A DNA stretch of 64,000 bases from Panorpa germanica (Eukaryota > Arthropoda > Insecta > Mecoptera > Panorpidae), in assembly GCA_963678705.1 (NCBI GenBank), contig OY783214.1, positions 13,516,001 through 13,580,000 of the forward strand, read 5' to 3'. The position numbers were made by a program, and so were the translations under genes. The notes beneath the pieces are model-generated. The model saw nothing but the letters and a program-made list of their open reading frames with translations, had not been told where the DNA came from and ran no database searches. Of the stretch, positions 32,731 to 45,819 are shown in pieces (position 1 is the first letter of the stretch; the number at the start of each line of letters is the position of its first letter).

Positions 32731-32746
32731 CCCACTTCTGACACCA
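32731..32746 (-). promoter_or_regulatory. Retroelement primer-binding site (tRNA-Leu type)
   Basis: On the - strand TGGTGTCAGAAGTGGG directly follows the LTR ending ATTACA. It is complementary to CCCACTTCTGACA plus CCA, which I remember as the 3' end of insect tRNA-Leu. Confidence 0.6.
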
Positions 32747-32747
32747 A

Positions 32748-33092
32748 TGTAATGAATATGAAATGACAAGACTTTTGGACAAAACTTGAATTGAAAAACC
32801 CATTTCTTAGGTCATACATTAACTTTATGGAGAAAGCTGAGCAGACTGGTCGTACTTATTGGGCTAAAGGTTTTACGGGGTCCTTTTACTTACTTATTTT
32901 TTAACCTACTTTTTTGACTAGTGCCTTAAGCTTCCGGCACCGAAGGCACGTAATCCATTGATAATGAAATAACTCTTTTGTATTTATAAATCCTGATAGT
33001 GACACAGATAGCCTACCGTATTTAATCAAATTATTCCGTCGTTAATTATATCATTGTATAATTATATCTACAATTCCATGGGGGCAGTAACA
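32748..33092 (-). mobile_element. LTR fragment of a Ty3/gypsy- or BEL-like element
   Basis: On the - strand this runs from TGTTACTGCCCCCATGG to CATATTCATTACA, giving TG...CA termini, and includes a TATA-like TTTATAAATA. A primer site and about 15 further bases follow, then host sequence homologous to the end of unit A resumes. So it is a 5' LTR with a stub of the internal region, the rest deleted. The class was not determined. The left boundary (33092) is chosen from the TG terminus and has no target duplication to confirm it. Confidence 0.55.
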
Positions 33093-36000
33093 ATTTACAT
33101 TAGTTAATTACTAATTATCTGTTCACGTATAGTATACATGCAATACAGACACACACACGTTCATTTGAGTACGAGTACAATCTATCTATATAGTGAAATA
33201 GTCATTTAGATTGAGTTATTGCTCGGAGATTGTTATTAAGTGCAATTATCGAGATCGTATCCCGAGCAAATGCCGCTTGTCATATGTTAAATATATACGT
33301 ACTGTATGTCCTTCTATATCGCGGATTCTTACAATGCGAGACCTTATAACGCGGTAGTTGTGTATACCAAATGGTGAGGTTCCAACACCACAAAGCTGAC
33401 AATATTACTGTAGAAGAATTCGATTTTCAAAAAACAAAATAAGATAATATTTTTTTTACAACTTGGGAAGGGATTAACAATGTGTGACAAGATGTGGCAA
33501 TGAGTATGAAGTTGTTAAAAAATAATAAAGTTTTTGTTACGTAATTTTTGGATGACTATTTTCATTTATAATAATTCGAATGTAATTAAGAGTATTTCAT
33601 ATTTCAAATTTTATAGACGCATAGTCTCGAAGACAAATGTTATTTATGATTTGCCTGGACTATGCTAAGAATAAGTCATGTTGTAATTATTACCTTTCTT
33701 TGAGTTACATATTATAAAATCATTTGCTGCTATTCAACGTTCATGAATATGCTAAATGATTCCATTGCATGTTACTGATTCGTTTCACTATAAATTAACT
33801 GCGACACTTAATTTTATGTATTTTTAACGGTCTTTTCATTTTCATTCATCATTTGTTCATTTTGTTTATTCATTATTTTAATACAACAATGGTTATAGGC
33901 GACTTTTACACCTAAAAGTATCTGCTACATAAATTTTATAGAAATGATATTTTATGATTTAAAAAACAAATCACTCGTCGCATAATGACCTCCTATTATG
34001 TTTGTGATTATTATAGTGCCGATATGTTGGTTACAAGATGCTTAATATTTGTATATTTATATTTAGTATAAGCAATTGAACGAAACAACAGTATGTATAA
34101 TACTAGTTCGAGTTGATATCGTTTCAAATTAATATTGAAAACGGTTCGAAAACGGTATGAAAATAACGGTTATTCGCTAAAATATTGATAGAAACTTAAC
34201 CTAAAATGGTACGAAACATTACTTGTCACTAATTTTGGTAACCGATTTTTTTTACCGTTGGTTCTTTCTCCTCTGGTTTTATTATACATAAAGGGTACAA
34301 AAACGGTTGCAGTAAATGGAAATGGTTCTGTTTTTGAACTGAAATTTGTTCTATTTTCTCAGTTTGACGCGATATTTCAAAAGATAATTAATTTAAGAAT
34401 ATACAGGTTTCAAATATGGTTATCACAGTTTTATTTTCTGCTAGTGGCGTTTAATTCCTTCGCGCCTCTGGACGTCGGATTTATGTGGAACGGATTCAGC
34501 TCTCAGCTTATCCAGGAGGGCATCGGAAAAGACTGAACCATAATTAATAGCACGTCGGCCGCAGCCGCGATCGTGGTTCGCCGGTACTGTCGGTTGGGGG
34601 TGTTACCGAGAATCCACAGGGTGAACAATAATTACTAATTACTAATAACAATTCAATCAGTTTGTTCACATAGACATATTAAAAAGAATTGGGTTGTTTG
34701 TGTCTGAAATCACAAGAAAAGGCCGCTCCTCTACCCTCAGCACTTTACATTTTACCATTTTAGATACGAATATAAACAGTCTATCCAACTTTACAACAAA
34801 TCTTACAAGAAAGAGTTATTGTTAAAATTTGCGGAAAAGCGAATGGTTCTGAACTTAAGGATGTCGCAGAAACAGGACCTCAGAGTTTTTTAAATTTAAT
34901 TTGTATTTACCATGGTTCAGTGGCATTTATGCAAGCATGGTCGGAGTCTTTAAGAAACATAGAAAAAAATTGATTTTTGCAAAATATATTTAATAAAGTA
35001 AACAACAGAAAATAAAAATGTAATACACATTAAAATACGTAATAAAAAATTAGAGAAAATACAGATCATAATACAGTAGAATTTCTATATAACGGACTTG
35101 ATGGAAAAAATAATTAATAGAAATGTTAATAAAAATTTGTTGTATATATTTTTGGAGAATTTTCTAGTAGAAACCACAGTTTAATAACCTTATGGCAACC
35201 TAGGAATTGTGAATCTGCACTGCGAGATAATATTTAATCTAGGAGTAGTAAATTCTACGTATGGATTAGACTGAAAATTGTGTTTGTTTTATCCATAATC
35301 TATTATATAGAGGGCCGTTATATCGCATTAAAATTCTTTTTACTGGTTTCTATTTTTGCAAGTTCAGAAGAAACGTATAATAGAACGCTTTTACTATCAA
35401 TTTTCAGAAAAAAAAACACTTTTCATCATTCTATCCTGCCAAATTTTTAAGAGTACCTTTCTGTTTCGTCCTGTATTCTGAATTGTATTTATTCGAGTCA
35501 CATTGCAAGTGCGTTAGGCATCAATTTATTTATATTTTGCCTCAATTCTTACCACAAATGATACATTTAAAAATACAACTAGTAATTATTTTATAATTAT
35601 AGTTTAAATCCTTTCCTATTTCTTGCACTCCTTGTGAGGAACATGACGCATGACGCAGAGCAGCGGTATGGCGGGTTTCAGAGCCATCCATCTTCCAGCA
35701 GTTAAGTTAGGCGTTAAATTAATTTATATTCCCAGCTTAGAAGTTCCTTTACAATTTGCTTGATGTACGAGTACGATTTTGTGGTGCATTTTTCTGCCCT
35801 GTTTCATATCAATTTAAATAATAATACTAGCTTATTTAAAGGTAATTATCCATCTATAAATATACATACATAGTATGTGAGTTAAATGGGAAGTTAAATA
35901 TAATCAAATAATTTATTATGTAACACTATTATGGTAAGCTAATGAAACTTGCATTGCAAGACTATTGTCTACCTCGGAATCTTTTAGAATTATCTCATTG

Positions 36001-36548
36001 ACCACCGCGAAAAATTTTAATTAAAGCCTTGTATTTTTGCGCCTTGAATATATGCATCTATTATATCTTTCAAAGTGTACTACAACTAGTAAATCATTAA
36101 TGAGTCTCTTTTTTAAAGCATATTCAATTACTTTATGAAATTAGCGTGTTTAATTTTTAAATTAAATTTGCTGTATTCAAGATTCACTAAAAACACGAAA
36201 ACCTCTTCCCCTCCCCTCATATTCGTCTGGAGGCCAGACAAGATATTCCGGTGTAAAATAAAGACGTTTACAAAGTGGCTCTTTATTTGGTTCAGTTCCA
36301 ACAAAACCATTTAACACTTTTGCAGTCATAACACATAATTAAATATTCACTCGTTTTAAGATCATAACTCATCGTTCTCTCTGTTCTACGGTACAGATCT
36401 TGAAGCAGGTTTTTTTACGTAACAAAGTACTTAATTATGCAGTGTTTATACTCGTACACCAGTATACAGTGGCGTGCATGTATGACACAAGGGTCACTGA
36501 AATATAAAACGGAATATTTTAATACAGATTTATAAAAATACAAATTCT
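33093..36548. other. Region without recognised genes
   Basis: AT-rich, with a GC-rich patch at 34450-34620 (CACGTCGGCCGCAGCCGCG). No exon with good splice sites and a recognised product was found. The frame at 34258-34536 is low-complexity hydrophobic and is not supported. Confidence 0.4.
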
Positions 36549-36935
36549 ACGTAATTTCGTTTAACAGAAATACATTTTCTACATCATATCGGAAGTTTTT
36601 TGATCATTGACCGCAGCGTCGTCTTCAACTTTTTCCTCTCTTAATGTCTCGTTCAGTGTACCAAATATATGATAGTCACATGTGGGTACGTCAGTTGGGT
36701 GTTCAAGAGATTGCCTGTGTAACTTAGTGAGTTTATGATGAGTTAGAGAATGTGTAAGCGACCATGCGTTTTCGCGTAGAAAAAGAACACGGCCTCGTTT
36801 GTTACGATAAGCAATTTTGACCTCATTCAGCAGCTTGTAATAGTTTGCCGCAGTCACCATCCGCCGATCATATAGGAAGGAAATCAACAGTGCACCTTTT
36901 TAACCACAAAACACAGTAACTAAAACTTTCCAGCT
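36549..36935 (-). pseudogene. Mariner transposase remnant
   Basis: Read on the - strand, the translation follows mariner transposases over roughly their C-terminal 120 residues: K-V-L-V-T-V-F-C-G, an in-frame stop, then K-G-A-L-L-I-S-F-L, N-Y-Y-K-L-L, an F-L-R-E-N-A block where active elements have H-D-N-A, and C-D-Y-H-I-F-G-T-L followed by V-E-D-D-A-A-V. The second catalytic aspartate is replaced by glutamate, the proline-rich segment before C-D-Y-H is shortened, and the N-terminal two-thirds is missing. This is a dead fragment. The longest open part is 36579-36887. No inverted repeats were located. Confidence 0.85.
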
Positions 36936-38659
36936 GCCCGAGTCGAAATGTTAGACCTATCCTGATTCTAAAATGGATCTTTACTACCCTTTTCAGACTA
37001 AATATAGTAAAGTAAACCTCGTCTAGTCCTAAACATTATTATATGACCCTCCCTTGGTCCTAACCAAAATCATGATCCTATCGTCTTATATGTAATTCAC
37101 TTCTGGGCCTAATCAAATACTTGAGTGTTACTCAGAACAGTTTCAATGTACTTTGCTTGGAGTCTCTTCAAAATTTTGTCACTAAAAAATTAATCTGCTG
37201 ATAACTAATCAACACCTAGTGCCGTTTCAAAGGGTCGCGATGTTTTGAAATGGAACGGAGGCAAATTAATTTCTAAAGACGAAAATTTGAAAGACAATTT
37301 ATTAGTCATTTGGCGAAAAAGCTAAAGAAAGGTACTGAAAGATAGGATTAAAGACAGTTGTTACTAACAATTGTGTGGCGGCATTGTTCTTGTAGTCTCA
37401 CCCTTTCGATATATATTTAATATAGCTTTAATTATTAATACTGTTCAATTTGTTACGGCAGACCAGTGATCGTGAAATTTCATTGATAACTTTTTATTAG
37501 TATATGTTCATTTTTCCATAATTTTAGTTATTATCCCTCTTCTCTCCCCCAGTTGATTAGTATAGCCTACCACTCTGCTGTCATTCAATTCGTAACTTTT
37601 ACTTAATTTTCTGGTAGTATCCTTATTCGGCTATGTTCTGGCCAGTCGTTTGGTTCCCTCTTGTTCTTCCACTTGGCTCATACCGCTGGCGCGCTGATAT
37701 GACTCGAACTCCAGGTTCTCCAACATTATAATTACGTGATTACCCTCAGGTAATTAGCGTTTACCTTTCCCACTTCCCTTCTGATGATACAAGCATCACA
37801 ACACAACGACCCGTCGGCCCTCCACCCCGCTGGCTAAATATTTTAATTATCATAAGTAAGATATCAATCTTCCAATTAATCCTTGTACGGAATAAAAGCA
37901 GAAACGCTTTTTGGCCGTATAAATGCTGCCTTAATTTATATAAGAACTTAACTCTGATGGACTAAATATTATATATTTCTTATTTCTGTTGAAGTATAAT
38001 TTTAGTACATGACATTTTCTTAAAACAAAAAGTCAAGATGTATTTAAGTCTTGTACAATTTCCACTTAAAATATTAATAAAGTAAAATTGAATAATAATT
38101 GATTTGTGTAGATTTTGAGAACTATAATACAATTAAAAATGGCGTATAGAAGCGGTAAATTCAAATAAATTTTGGGCTGCAAAGTTCCAACAGCTCTGAC
38201 GTGAGAATTATTATTAATAGGGCGTTCGAAGTGGATAATTAAATTAATAAATAAGAAATATTATACTGAATACAAAATAACCGTAGTTTTTTCTTGCTTA
38301 TGTGTTTGTAATTTATTATAGTTTGAAACTTGTTAATTAGAATATAACACAGATATAATATTCTTGGACAGTTTTATGTATTGGTTTTAAGTTGGAACGA
38401 ATAAATATCATAATATGAATTATATACATTGTTGGCCTTAAAGTCAATACATTTCTTGTTTAAGGGCGGTCGCACACTGGAGACTTTCATGCCTGTTTTA
38501 AAACCGCGTCTTACGAGGCGAGTTGGGTGGATCATTAATTGTGCATTCAACAAAAGTTGAACACAGATTTAAAAAAACACATTCCATGAGTGAGTTAACA
38601 TAGGATTACAACCTACAGGTTTGTAAGGGCAAATCGATACAAGAATATATATTACTATG
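36936..38659. other. Region without recognised genes
   Basis: No gene seen. A solitary transposon end TAAGGGCGGTCGCACACTGG lies at 38461-38480, matching the TAA-type MITE ends at 44670 and 56642, but no partner end was found to its right. Confidence 0.4.
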
Positions 38660-39312
38660 TACATATTTTTGATAAAGTTTTTTGACGACACGGTTAATAT
38701 ATAATTATTTCTATAATTACTACATGATAAAATAACATTTAAAGAATACCTTGTGAAATTTGCATAAATAAATATCAAGAAATGAGTTATTGACAGCGAA
38801 TCTCTGCAGATGTGACAAAAAAAAGTATCATTGCGTTGTCCCTCATAACTCATCACTGGATTATTTGAAATCAAAAAACCAAAATGATTTCATTAGTTGA
38901 TAAGTTTCTGCAGGTAACGTTGTCGAGTTTTTCTTTTATTCAGTTTTAAATTTTTTACAGCACTTAGAAGTCAAAATACCGATTTTTCATAAAAGAAAAT
39001 CAGAAACTTTATCCTTTTAAAATACGTTAAAATTAAAAAAAAAACCGACAGCATTTATGTAAAGAAAGAGTGTGCTAAATTTCAAAAGGATCGGTCCAGT
39101 AGATTTTAAGCTAGAGAGGACACCGACTCTGAAAAAGCTAAGTGTGAGGAAAACGTGTTTAAAAGCTTCAAAGAAAGACGAAACCAGACCAGAGAGTTGA
39201 AGACTTAAATCTCTATATCTCCGACAGTTTTACTCCAATCGATTTCAAATTTTCACACAATAAACTTAATATGTTGTACATTAATATAAATAAATAGGAG
39301 AGAAATAAATAA
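38660..39312 (+). repeat. Unclassified dispersed repeat D, copy 1
   Basis: Direct copy of 48960-49541. Shared blocks include TTTTTTGACGACAC, CATCACTGGATTAT, CAGCACTTAGAAGTCAAAAT, AATTTCAAAAGGAT, and TTTTACTCCAATCGATTT near the right end. Copy 1 has an extra stretch of about 50 bp near 38745-38810. No frame or clear terminal repeats were seen. Confidence 0.75.
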
Positions 39313-39559
39313 GGCTAATGGTCGCAATGTCATAAAATACATATCACTTGAAGGTTGGTACTATCTAAAATCATATAGATTTGTCAATGGTGGATCCATT
39401 TACATGTCAACTGCAAAGCAATCCAACTTCTCTAATATCCAGTGTTAGTTTGTATAAATTATTTGTTAACTTAATAAAATATCACGTGGACGAATTTTTA
39501 ATCTTATTTTTAAAAAATATTTCGGGACCACTAGACATACATTTTGTAGTCAAGTTAGT

Positions 39560-39845
39560 TACAAAAGCAATCTTGCGTGGGCGGGGCGAACCGTGGTCGC
39601 GTTACATTCTTGTAAATTAGAGTCTTATGCTTAAGCTACACACAGTACTCGAATACTTGCATCGTTTCGCGGCGTTTCGAACAACTCATGGGTCGCGGGT
39701 CGCACTGTTCGCGTCGCAGTCGGTTCCCGTGCAAGACAAGCAAACGTGGGAATCTCAGGTGTGTTTATTGGCTGATAAAGGCATCGGCATATTGTTAGTG
39801 CCCAGTACCAGACGAACCGAACAACCTAAGCTGAAGACTCGATAA
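39560..39845 (+). promoter_or_regulatory. GC-rich island with a short frame
   Basis: A CpG-rich island starts with GTGGGCGGGGCG at about 39577. Inside it a 72-codon frame runs 39627-39845 and crosses a donor-like CAG before GTGTGT at 39759. It could be a promoter with a first exon ending at 39758 or a small frame. A stop lies in frame just upstream of the ATG, and the start context is weak. No partner exon is established and no family was recognised. Confidence 0.3.
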
Positions 39846-40119
39846 GTCTGATTATTCCGTATAATTACAAATTTAAAATAGATTTTATTAGAAATTGATG
39901 ATTTAGTATTGCCAGATAGGGATAAGTTTGTTTTATATTTGTCTATACTACAGCAGCAGCAAAGCTCTATCTCCAAAAGTGTACAAGTAGAACATGAACC
40001 ATGGAAATACATTGTCACAGGCAGTATTGAAACATATACTGCGTTGGAGCCTTGGAATTGACAAGCCAGCAAGTTGGAAATTGCACTGTTTGTCACTTCT
40101 TAGGTTTCAAATTCCATCC

Positions 40120-40245
40120 AAGATAGGAAATTGTTTCGGAATTGCTAGATTCACATTTGCAAGCTTGCAACAAGCTAATTCCAGGGTTCATTTTCTACTT
40201 TTTATATAGAAATTGCCTGGAGTGCAGGGTTTATTTCTTAAGACG
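40120..40245 (+). repeat. Dispersed repeat E, copy 1
   Basis: Shares AATTCCAGGGTTCATTTTC, TTTATATAGAAATTG and related words with 58392-58545, and more weakly with 46577-46636. Likely pieces of one non-autonomous element. Confidence 0.45.
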
Positions 40246-40249
40246 ATGC

Positions 40250-42900
40250 GGTGAACGTTTGATTCACATGCTTGCCTACAACGTGTGAGTTAAATATTGG
40301 AAGATTGACATGGCAAGTTTCCTACTACACGGTGGAATGAATGTTTGATCCGAATGATTTATTTATTTTATTAATTTGTTGATATTATTGACACTGACAC
40401 TGTTTAACAAAAACTTTCAAGTAAATAAAGAAACTTTCAAGTATAAAACCTTCCTTTGTTGGACGATTCGTGCAGTAGTGCATGACATATGGATCAAGTG
40501 AATGGTGGGGGTAGAAAAATCCTTTTTTGACGCTGGTCAAAAGACCGACAACAGCCTGAACTTCTTCCATAATGAACGTTGACACATGACATTGGACACA
40601 CTTAGTTCCAGCATCGATCGCACGACGCGTTCAACGTTGGGAGGTACATCTTTTTGTACCGACATTAACTTGATAAATTAAAATTTAAAATTTTTGCAAA
40701 TTGATTTGCTGAATAATTTTACAGAATATGTAAAATGTTATTCATAATCATAATGCAGTTTTCTTTTAAATTATTATTAATACGTTGCTGGGCCCAACTT
40801 CAGACCAATGTCCAGGAGTCCAGCTGGGTCAGCCAGCGTGGCGTAGCATACCGTGGTGCTGGTGTGAGATACGTAGAGGCTCATAAATATGGTTGAACAT
40901 TATATAACAAGAATCGTGAACGAGTGAACAACAAAATAGAACCACTTACTATAAAAATAGATTATTAGCTAAAGCAGTTCTTATTAGTGTTAGATAGAAT
41001 TAGAATGGGAATCTAATTCCTATCTGACAATTAAAGTTTGATCAATTTAATTCTTGGAAATTAAATTTAAATTATAGTATTTGTATCAGGATTGTAAATA
41101 ATTATGTAATTTAAATTTAATATACTTTCTTCTTAAGATTAATTAGTTGGTTATTTTTAGTAAATAAAGTAAGAAGAAATTTCTATCCAATCCAAATCCA
41201 AATAACGTCGATCTGAAGTCGCAGAGCTGAAATTTGTAGATAGCGTTTTAGCTTGGTATACAAAGCTTGTTTTATAGTTAAGCGCAAGGTTGCTGCTATA
41301 ATAAAATATGATACATCATTCAAACGAATAACTGAGCGTTAAAATTATCTAGCTGCAAGATTATTTTCCACGCGTACTATAAATTTTGTTAGTTACTAGT
41401 AATTTTGTTTTGTTATAAAGTTTTTAAAGTTAGTTTAAAGTTAGCCTAAAGTAAGTTTTGCGCAAGTTTGCTTCTAGAGTAAAAACCTTTTTTTTAATTT
41501 ATATAATTTTTTTTTAAATTATGATTTTCATTAAATTTTATTGTTTCTGTAAGTGCGCAATATTTAAGGAGAAAAAAATATTTAACGAAAGAGTTAATTA
41601 ATTATATTTGTTGGAATTACTTGAATACAAAATTGTTAACAGCTCATCAATAATTTATTAAGAAATTATATACGTTATTTGACAAACAATTTTTCAAAAT
41701 TTGAATTGTTTTATTCGATTTAAAACTGTGTATATAAATAATACCTACATACAACATCTTTAATATTCCATCGTATCTCTTTATCGAGTCTCTTTGTGAG
41801 CTCGGTGAATTATAATTTGACGTATAATATTGATCAATAAGAGATGTCTTATCTTGATCATAAATTCGTTCCAACAAATATGTTGGTAATGCATTTTAGA
41901 TTGAATATCGGAAATATTGAATAAAATAATTCTTGTTTCTTTTTATAGTATTTCGCCTATGGGAGATAAGAAAATAAATTGTTCAATTATTTTTATTTTT
42001 TATATGTTATACTTGACCGCAGAGGCGGATTAAGCACTTAAGCTAAAAGCGCAACTTAATTTTGAGATCCTCAAACACAACCCAGGTTTGATATACCCTT
42101 GTTCTACAAGTTTGAATAATGACCTAAGTAATGCTATGAAATCAATTGAACACTTAATAAAAAATATTGATTAATAATGAAATATCAAATGGCTTCATGA
42201 TCTGCAGAAATTAAGTATTCATAATTTTTTTTTTTAAATAATCGCGCGTCACTTTAAAAATTGTCTCCAAATTGTCTTAAAATTTCATATTTTTATTTTA
42301 TGTAAGCTATCAGTGTTCATGTCCTTAGCGAGGTTAAGGTGGTTGAGTCGTTAACTACAACACTTGGGTAGGTGATCGACGGAAACCTTGTGAACGAGTT
42401 ATTAAAATATGGCGAGGAAAGGTCTGTGAACCTAGCAAGCCATTGAAATAATCATAAAAGCATTCAATGTCCATAGTTTTTTAAGGGAGTACTTGGATAT
42501 TAAGAGAGACACTGTATAAATAACGAGTTCTGGAATCGAATTAATTTAATATTAAGATATCGGTCACTTTATTTGAATAAACAAAATTATTAGCAATTTA
42601 TTTCCCCTTCCATCTCACGCCATATGATTATGTTTTACCCAATCAAAATTAAATTGATAATCCAGTCAAGTTATAATAAATGTAATGTAATATTTTTTTT
42701 TATACTAATTTCTACTTCTTAAAGTGTAAACAATAAACTTTAAAAATAATTTTCTAATTAGTTTTGCAAAACAATATTATAATCTGCGGAAAACCGACGA
42801 CGGTCGTAAATCTCTCGAAGAATCGTCGGTTACACTTGCACTTTTGTACTATTATTTAATTCGCGTTCCTAATAAGAGAACCAAAAATTCCGACATAAGT
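40250..42900. other. Region without recognised genes
   Basis: AT-rich, with a GC-richer patch at 40790-40880. The - strand frames at 40385-40585 and 41647-41877 have no recognised motif and no supported splice sites. Confidence 0.4.
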
Positions 42901-42904
42901 ATTT

Positions 42905-43140
42905 CTTTCAAAAGTTATTAGCACTTAAAACAATGTATACATTTATAAACATTTACAATATAATTTACAACTTATAAATACTAGTAAGGTTACTTAAAAT
43001 ATAGAGATCAAATTAGTTTTATTGATAAAGTCAATAAGGTTCTTCAGACTGTCCCTGGTTTCAAATATTTGCCTGTATTCCTCAGGAATATTGTCTGTGC
43101 GATGAGTACCTTGAGCATCGAAGAATAATATGCTTATATA
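42905..43140 (-). mobile_element. 5'-truncated LINE 3' end, copy 3 (best preserved)
   Basis: On the - strand an open segment of over 40 codons reads FFDAQGTHRTDN..., then I-P-E-E-Y-R-Q-I-F-E, then N-L-I-D-F-I-N-K-T-N-L-I-S-I-F and a stop, followed by a 3' tail ending near GTGCTAATAACT. The pattern resembles the C terminus after the RNase H or zinc-knuckle part of jockey/R1-type ORF2 (inference). Copies occur at 14860, 30100 and 63590, all on the same strand. Confidence 0.65.
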
Positions 43141-44669
43141 CACCGAAATACAATATTATATTATAACATACTTCTTAAAAACAATATTACTTATGAATAA
43201 TTTAAAAAAGAAGTAGAAAGGGTAATATTATCTAAAAAAACAACTGTTCAATATTTTGACTATACTTGACTGGACTACAAAGAAGTACCACCGCGCCCCA
43301 CTCCCCAGCGCTCCTAAGTGGACTTAGCCAACACGCTGTATTGTATTTTTAATTAAAACCAACCGAATATTTATTAGATACAGTTAAATAGGCGTTACAA
43401 TTTCTGAAATCGAATTTTATTTATTATTATAAAATTGTTTAATTGCGGCTAGCGACTAGCGGTCAGCAGAACAACTTTGTTGTATCATATTGGTACAGAT
43501 GCAGGTTCTTCGATCTTGTTTCGGTCTTGTTCAACGCTCACACAATTAAATTTAATTATAATTAAATTTAATTAATTCTAATTACTTTAATTACACGTTG
43601 ACTTGGTTTGTTGGACTTGTTAGTTTGTTTATTGCTATTTTTGGTTACTTTCGTTTCGTTTGATGTTCTTTTTAGAGTAAATTACTTCTTGCACGCACGT
43701 TATGAACACACGGTGTTACGTTTTTGCTTCCTAAAAGGTTTCTGGGTAATTGTACTCGTACTTGCGAATTCGTGCAGGTTATTTAATAGCTGCAATATTT
43801 GTAAATACTTAAAAATCAGTTATGTTTTGAAATATAATAATTTGTATGTATAATAATATATAAAATATAAAACAGTGACCATATACTCATGAACACCATA
43901 GATGACGTTGTAGGAATAACGGCCAACACTGTAGATATTTGACGTCGACAGAACTCACTCACATATTGTTAGGTTATAATAAAATTAGATAAAAAGGAAT
44001 TACCAATTTAAATAATAAACTTCAAATGTCGTTTCTTTGATTTCATTTATGATAGTATGATTTAAGTTAAAGTATGTAAATTACTAAAATAAATTTTGAT
44101 TTCAGAGCAACACATGAGTTTGATTACAAACTTTACAATTCCTAATAAAATTGGAGATATTGTCTTATTAGATATTTCTGATAAGAAAATTGTAGAGGCG
44201 ATGTACCTCCTAACGTGGTGGTTAGATTTTGTAGAATAACTACTTATATTTAAAAAATACACTTAAAACTTAATTTTAGTTTGTGGTTAATAATAATTAC
44301 AGCTCAAGCTCACTGAACATAATTTTATTAATATATTAGGATAATAATAGTCGCAGTAAACATGCAACGCTTTATGGCATTCCAGTAACTATTTTTTTTA
44401 TACACATTTTAACTATTAGGTATACATATTTATAATTGTTTTAAATACATTCTTTTTTTTTCTAAACAACATAAAAAGTTGTTTCAAAAGATTTACGTGA
44501 TATAGAACTTCGACCATTTTATATTTTTTCTCACCTAAGGTATTAGCTTAAGTGATTAATGATTGAAATGTGTTTTTTTTTATTTACTATTAAATTATGT
44601 TATTAACACATTGAATTTACAACGCAGGACGGTCGTGTTAACGTTAACGCTAACGCTGTGAGACTTTAA
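43141..44669. other. Region without recognised genes
   Basis: Contains a strongly palindromic AT tract at 43547-43577 (AATTAAATTTAATT and its mirror). The hydrophobic frame at 43608-43853 and the - strand frame at 44062-44262 have no recognised motif. The last 40 bases are a TAACGC-type short tandem repeat. Confidence 0.4.
44634..44669 (+). repeat. Short tandem repeat with TAACGC core, left half
   Basis: GTTAACGTTAACGCTAACGC is followed by TGTGAGACTTTAA. It resumes at 45433 as TAACGCTGTGAGAATC, TAACGC. The repeat is interrupted by the MITE at 44670-45432. Confidence 0.7.
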
Positions 44670-45432
44670 GGGTGTTCTCACACTGGACAACACATCGACT
44701 ACTTGGAACATACGACATCTTCAGTAGGGAGTAGTCGCAATTTGAGCAGACTTTGAGAGGAAGTTTCTATTTTAATATTTCTAAATATACCGCTATATCG
44801 TAAAATATTCAAAATATTGTCCATACGCATTCACAAATTTTAGTTAAATCTAGATTGTAAATTAGTTTTCGGTGGGAAATAATTTTGAGTATGCCCAAGC
44901 TTCCTATGTTATATCTCTAAATTACCCTTTTTATAAATTACCCTAAACATGTTGTGTTTAGTAGCAATTGCATTCCTCTCTAGCTGAAACATCTTCACCT
45001 TAAACTTGTCCTTTATCATACCTAATATTGCTTTTTTAAATATTCTATTATAAAATATTACTATCTATCCAAATTAACCTATCTATCCAAATGACATTTA
45101 CCATAAAATGAGCGCGGACAATTATTTCACAACATGCGTTTTGAAAAACATGAAAGTAGAAACTTTATCTCATGATAAAGTTTACCAATGTGACTAGGCA
45201 CTATACGGGGAGGACAAATTTATTATATTTATAAGATCTGAACGACAAAACATGTTTACTAATTCGAACATTTCGCCCGAATTCAAGAAATTAATTAGAT
45301 TTCAAATAAATTCAATATAATTATGATTAATAAAGAAATTAAGCACATAAAAGAAATTCGAAAAAACTCGAATACGTGCTATTGAATGAGTCGGCGTGGT
45401 AAATCGTCGTCGGTTGCAGTGTGAGAGAGCCC
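44670..45432 (+). mobile_element. TAA-type MITE, 763 bp
   Basis: The left end GGGTGTTCTCACACTG and the inverted right end GGGCTCTCTCACACTG differ at 3 of 16 bases. TAA flanks both sides (44667-44669 and 45433-45435), the 3-bp target size usual for PIF/Harbinger elements. Removing the element and one TAA rejoins a regular 16-bp tandem repeat, which confirms both borders. No transposase is present. Confidence 0.85.
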
Positions 45433-45819
45433 TAACGCTGTGAGAATCTAACGCTAACGCCTTGGCTCTAAGAAACCGCTGCGTTCTAAACATGTTATTA
45501 AAAATATATTTATAAATAATTTATTTTAAAATAATTTAGATATTTACAGTCTATGAATTGAGTTAGCCATTAGAGTTTCTAAAGGAGCGTCCACACTCGT
45601 TATGGAGATATATTTGCGTTCAAAACAATATTAAATATAAAAAAGATTTCATAAAAACATGCACAAGATATTTCAAAGCCAAATTAGTAATAGAAAATAA
45701 ATTAAATCAATTTGCAGACAATATCTCTGGTTTGTTGCTAAAAGGGACAAAGGAATTATTTTTAAAAATTTAACCCATATTTTCTGCTTATCTTTAATCA
45801 ATGTATTCTTCTTTTGCAG

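Noticed and set aside
34258-34536. 92-codon hydrophobic frame
   Set aside because: Typical of A/T-rich non-coding DNA; the GC-rich end appears to be an unrelated patch.
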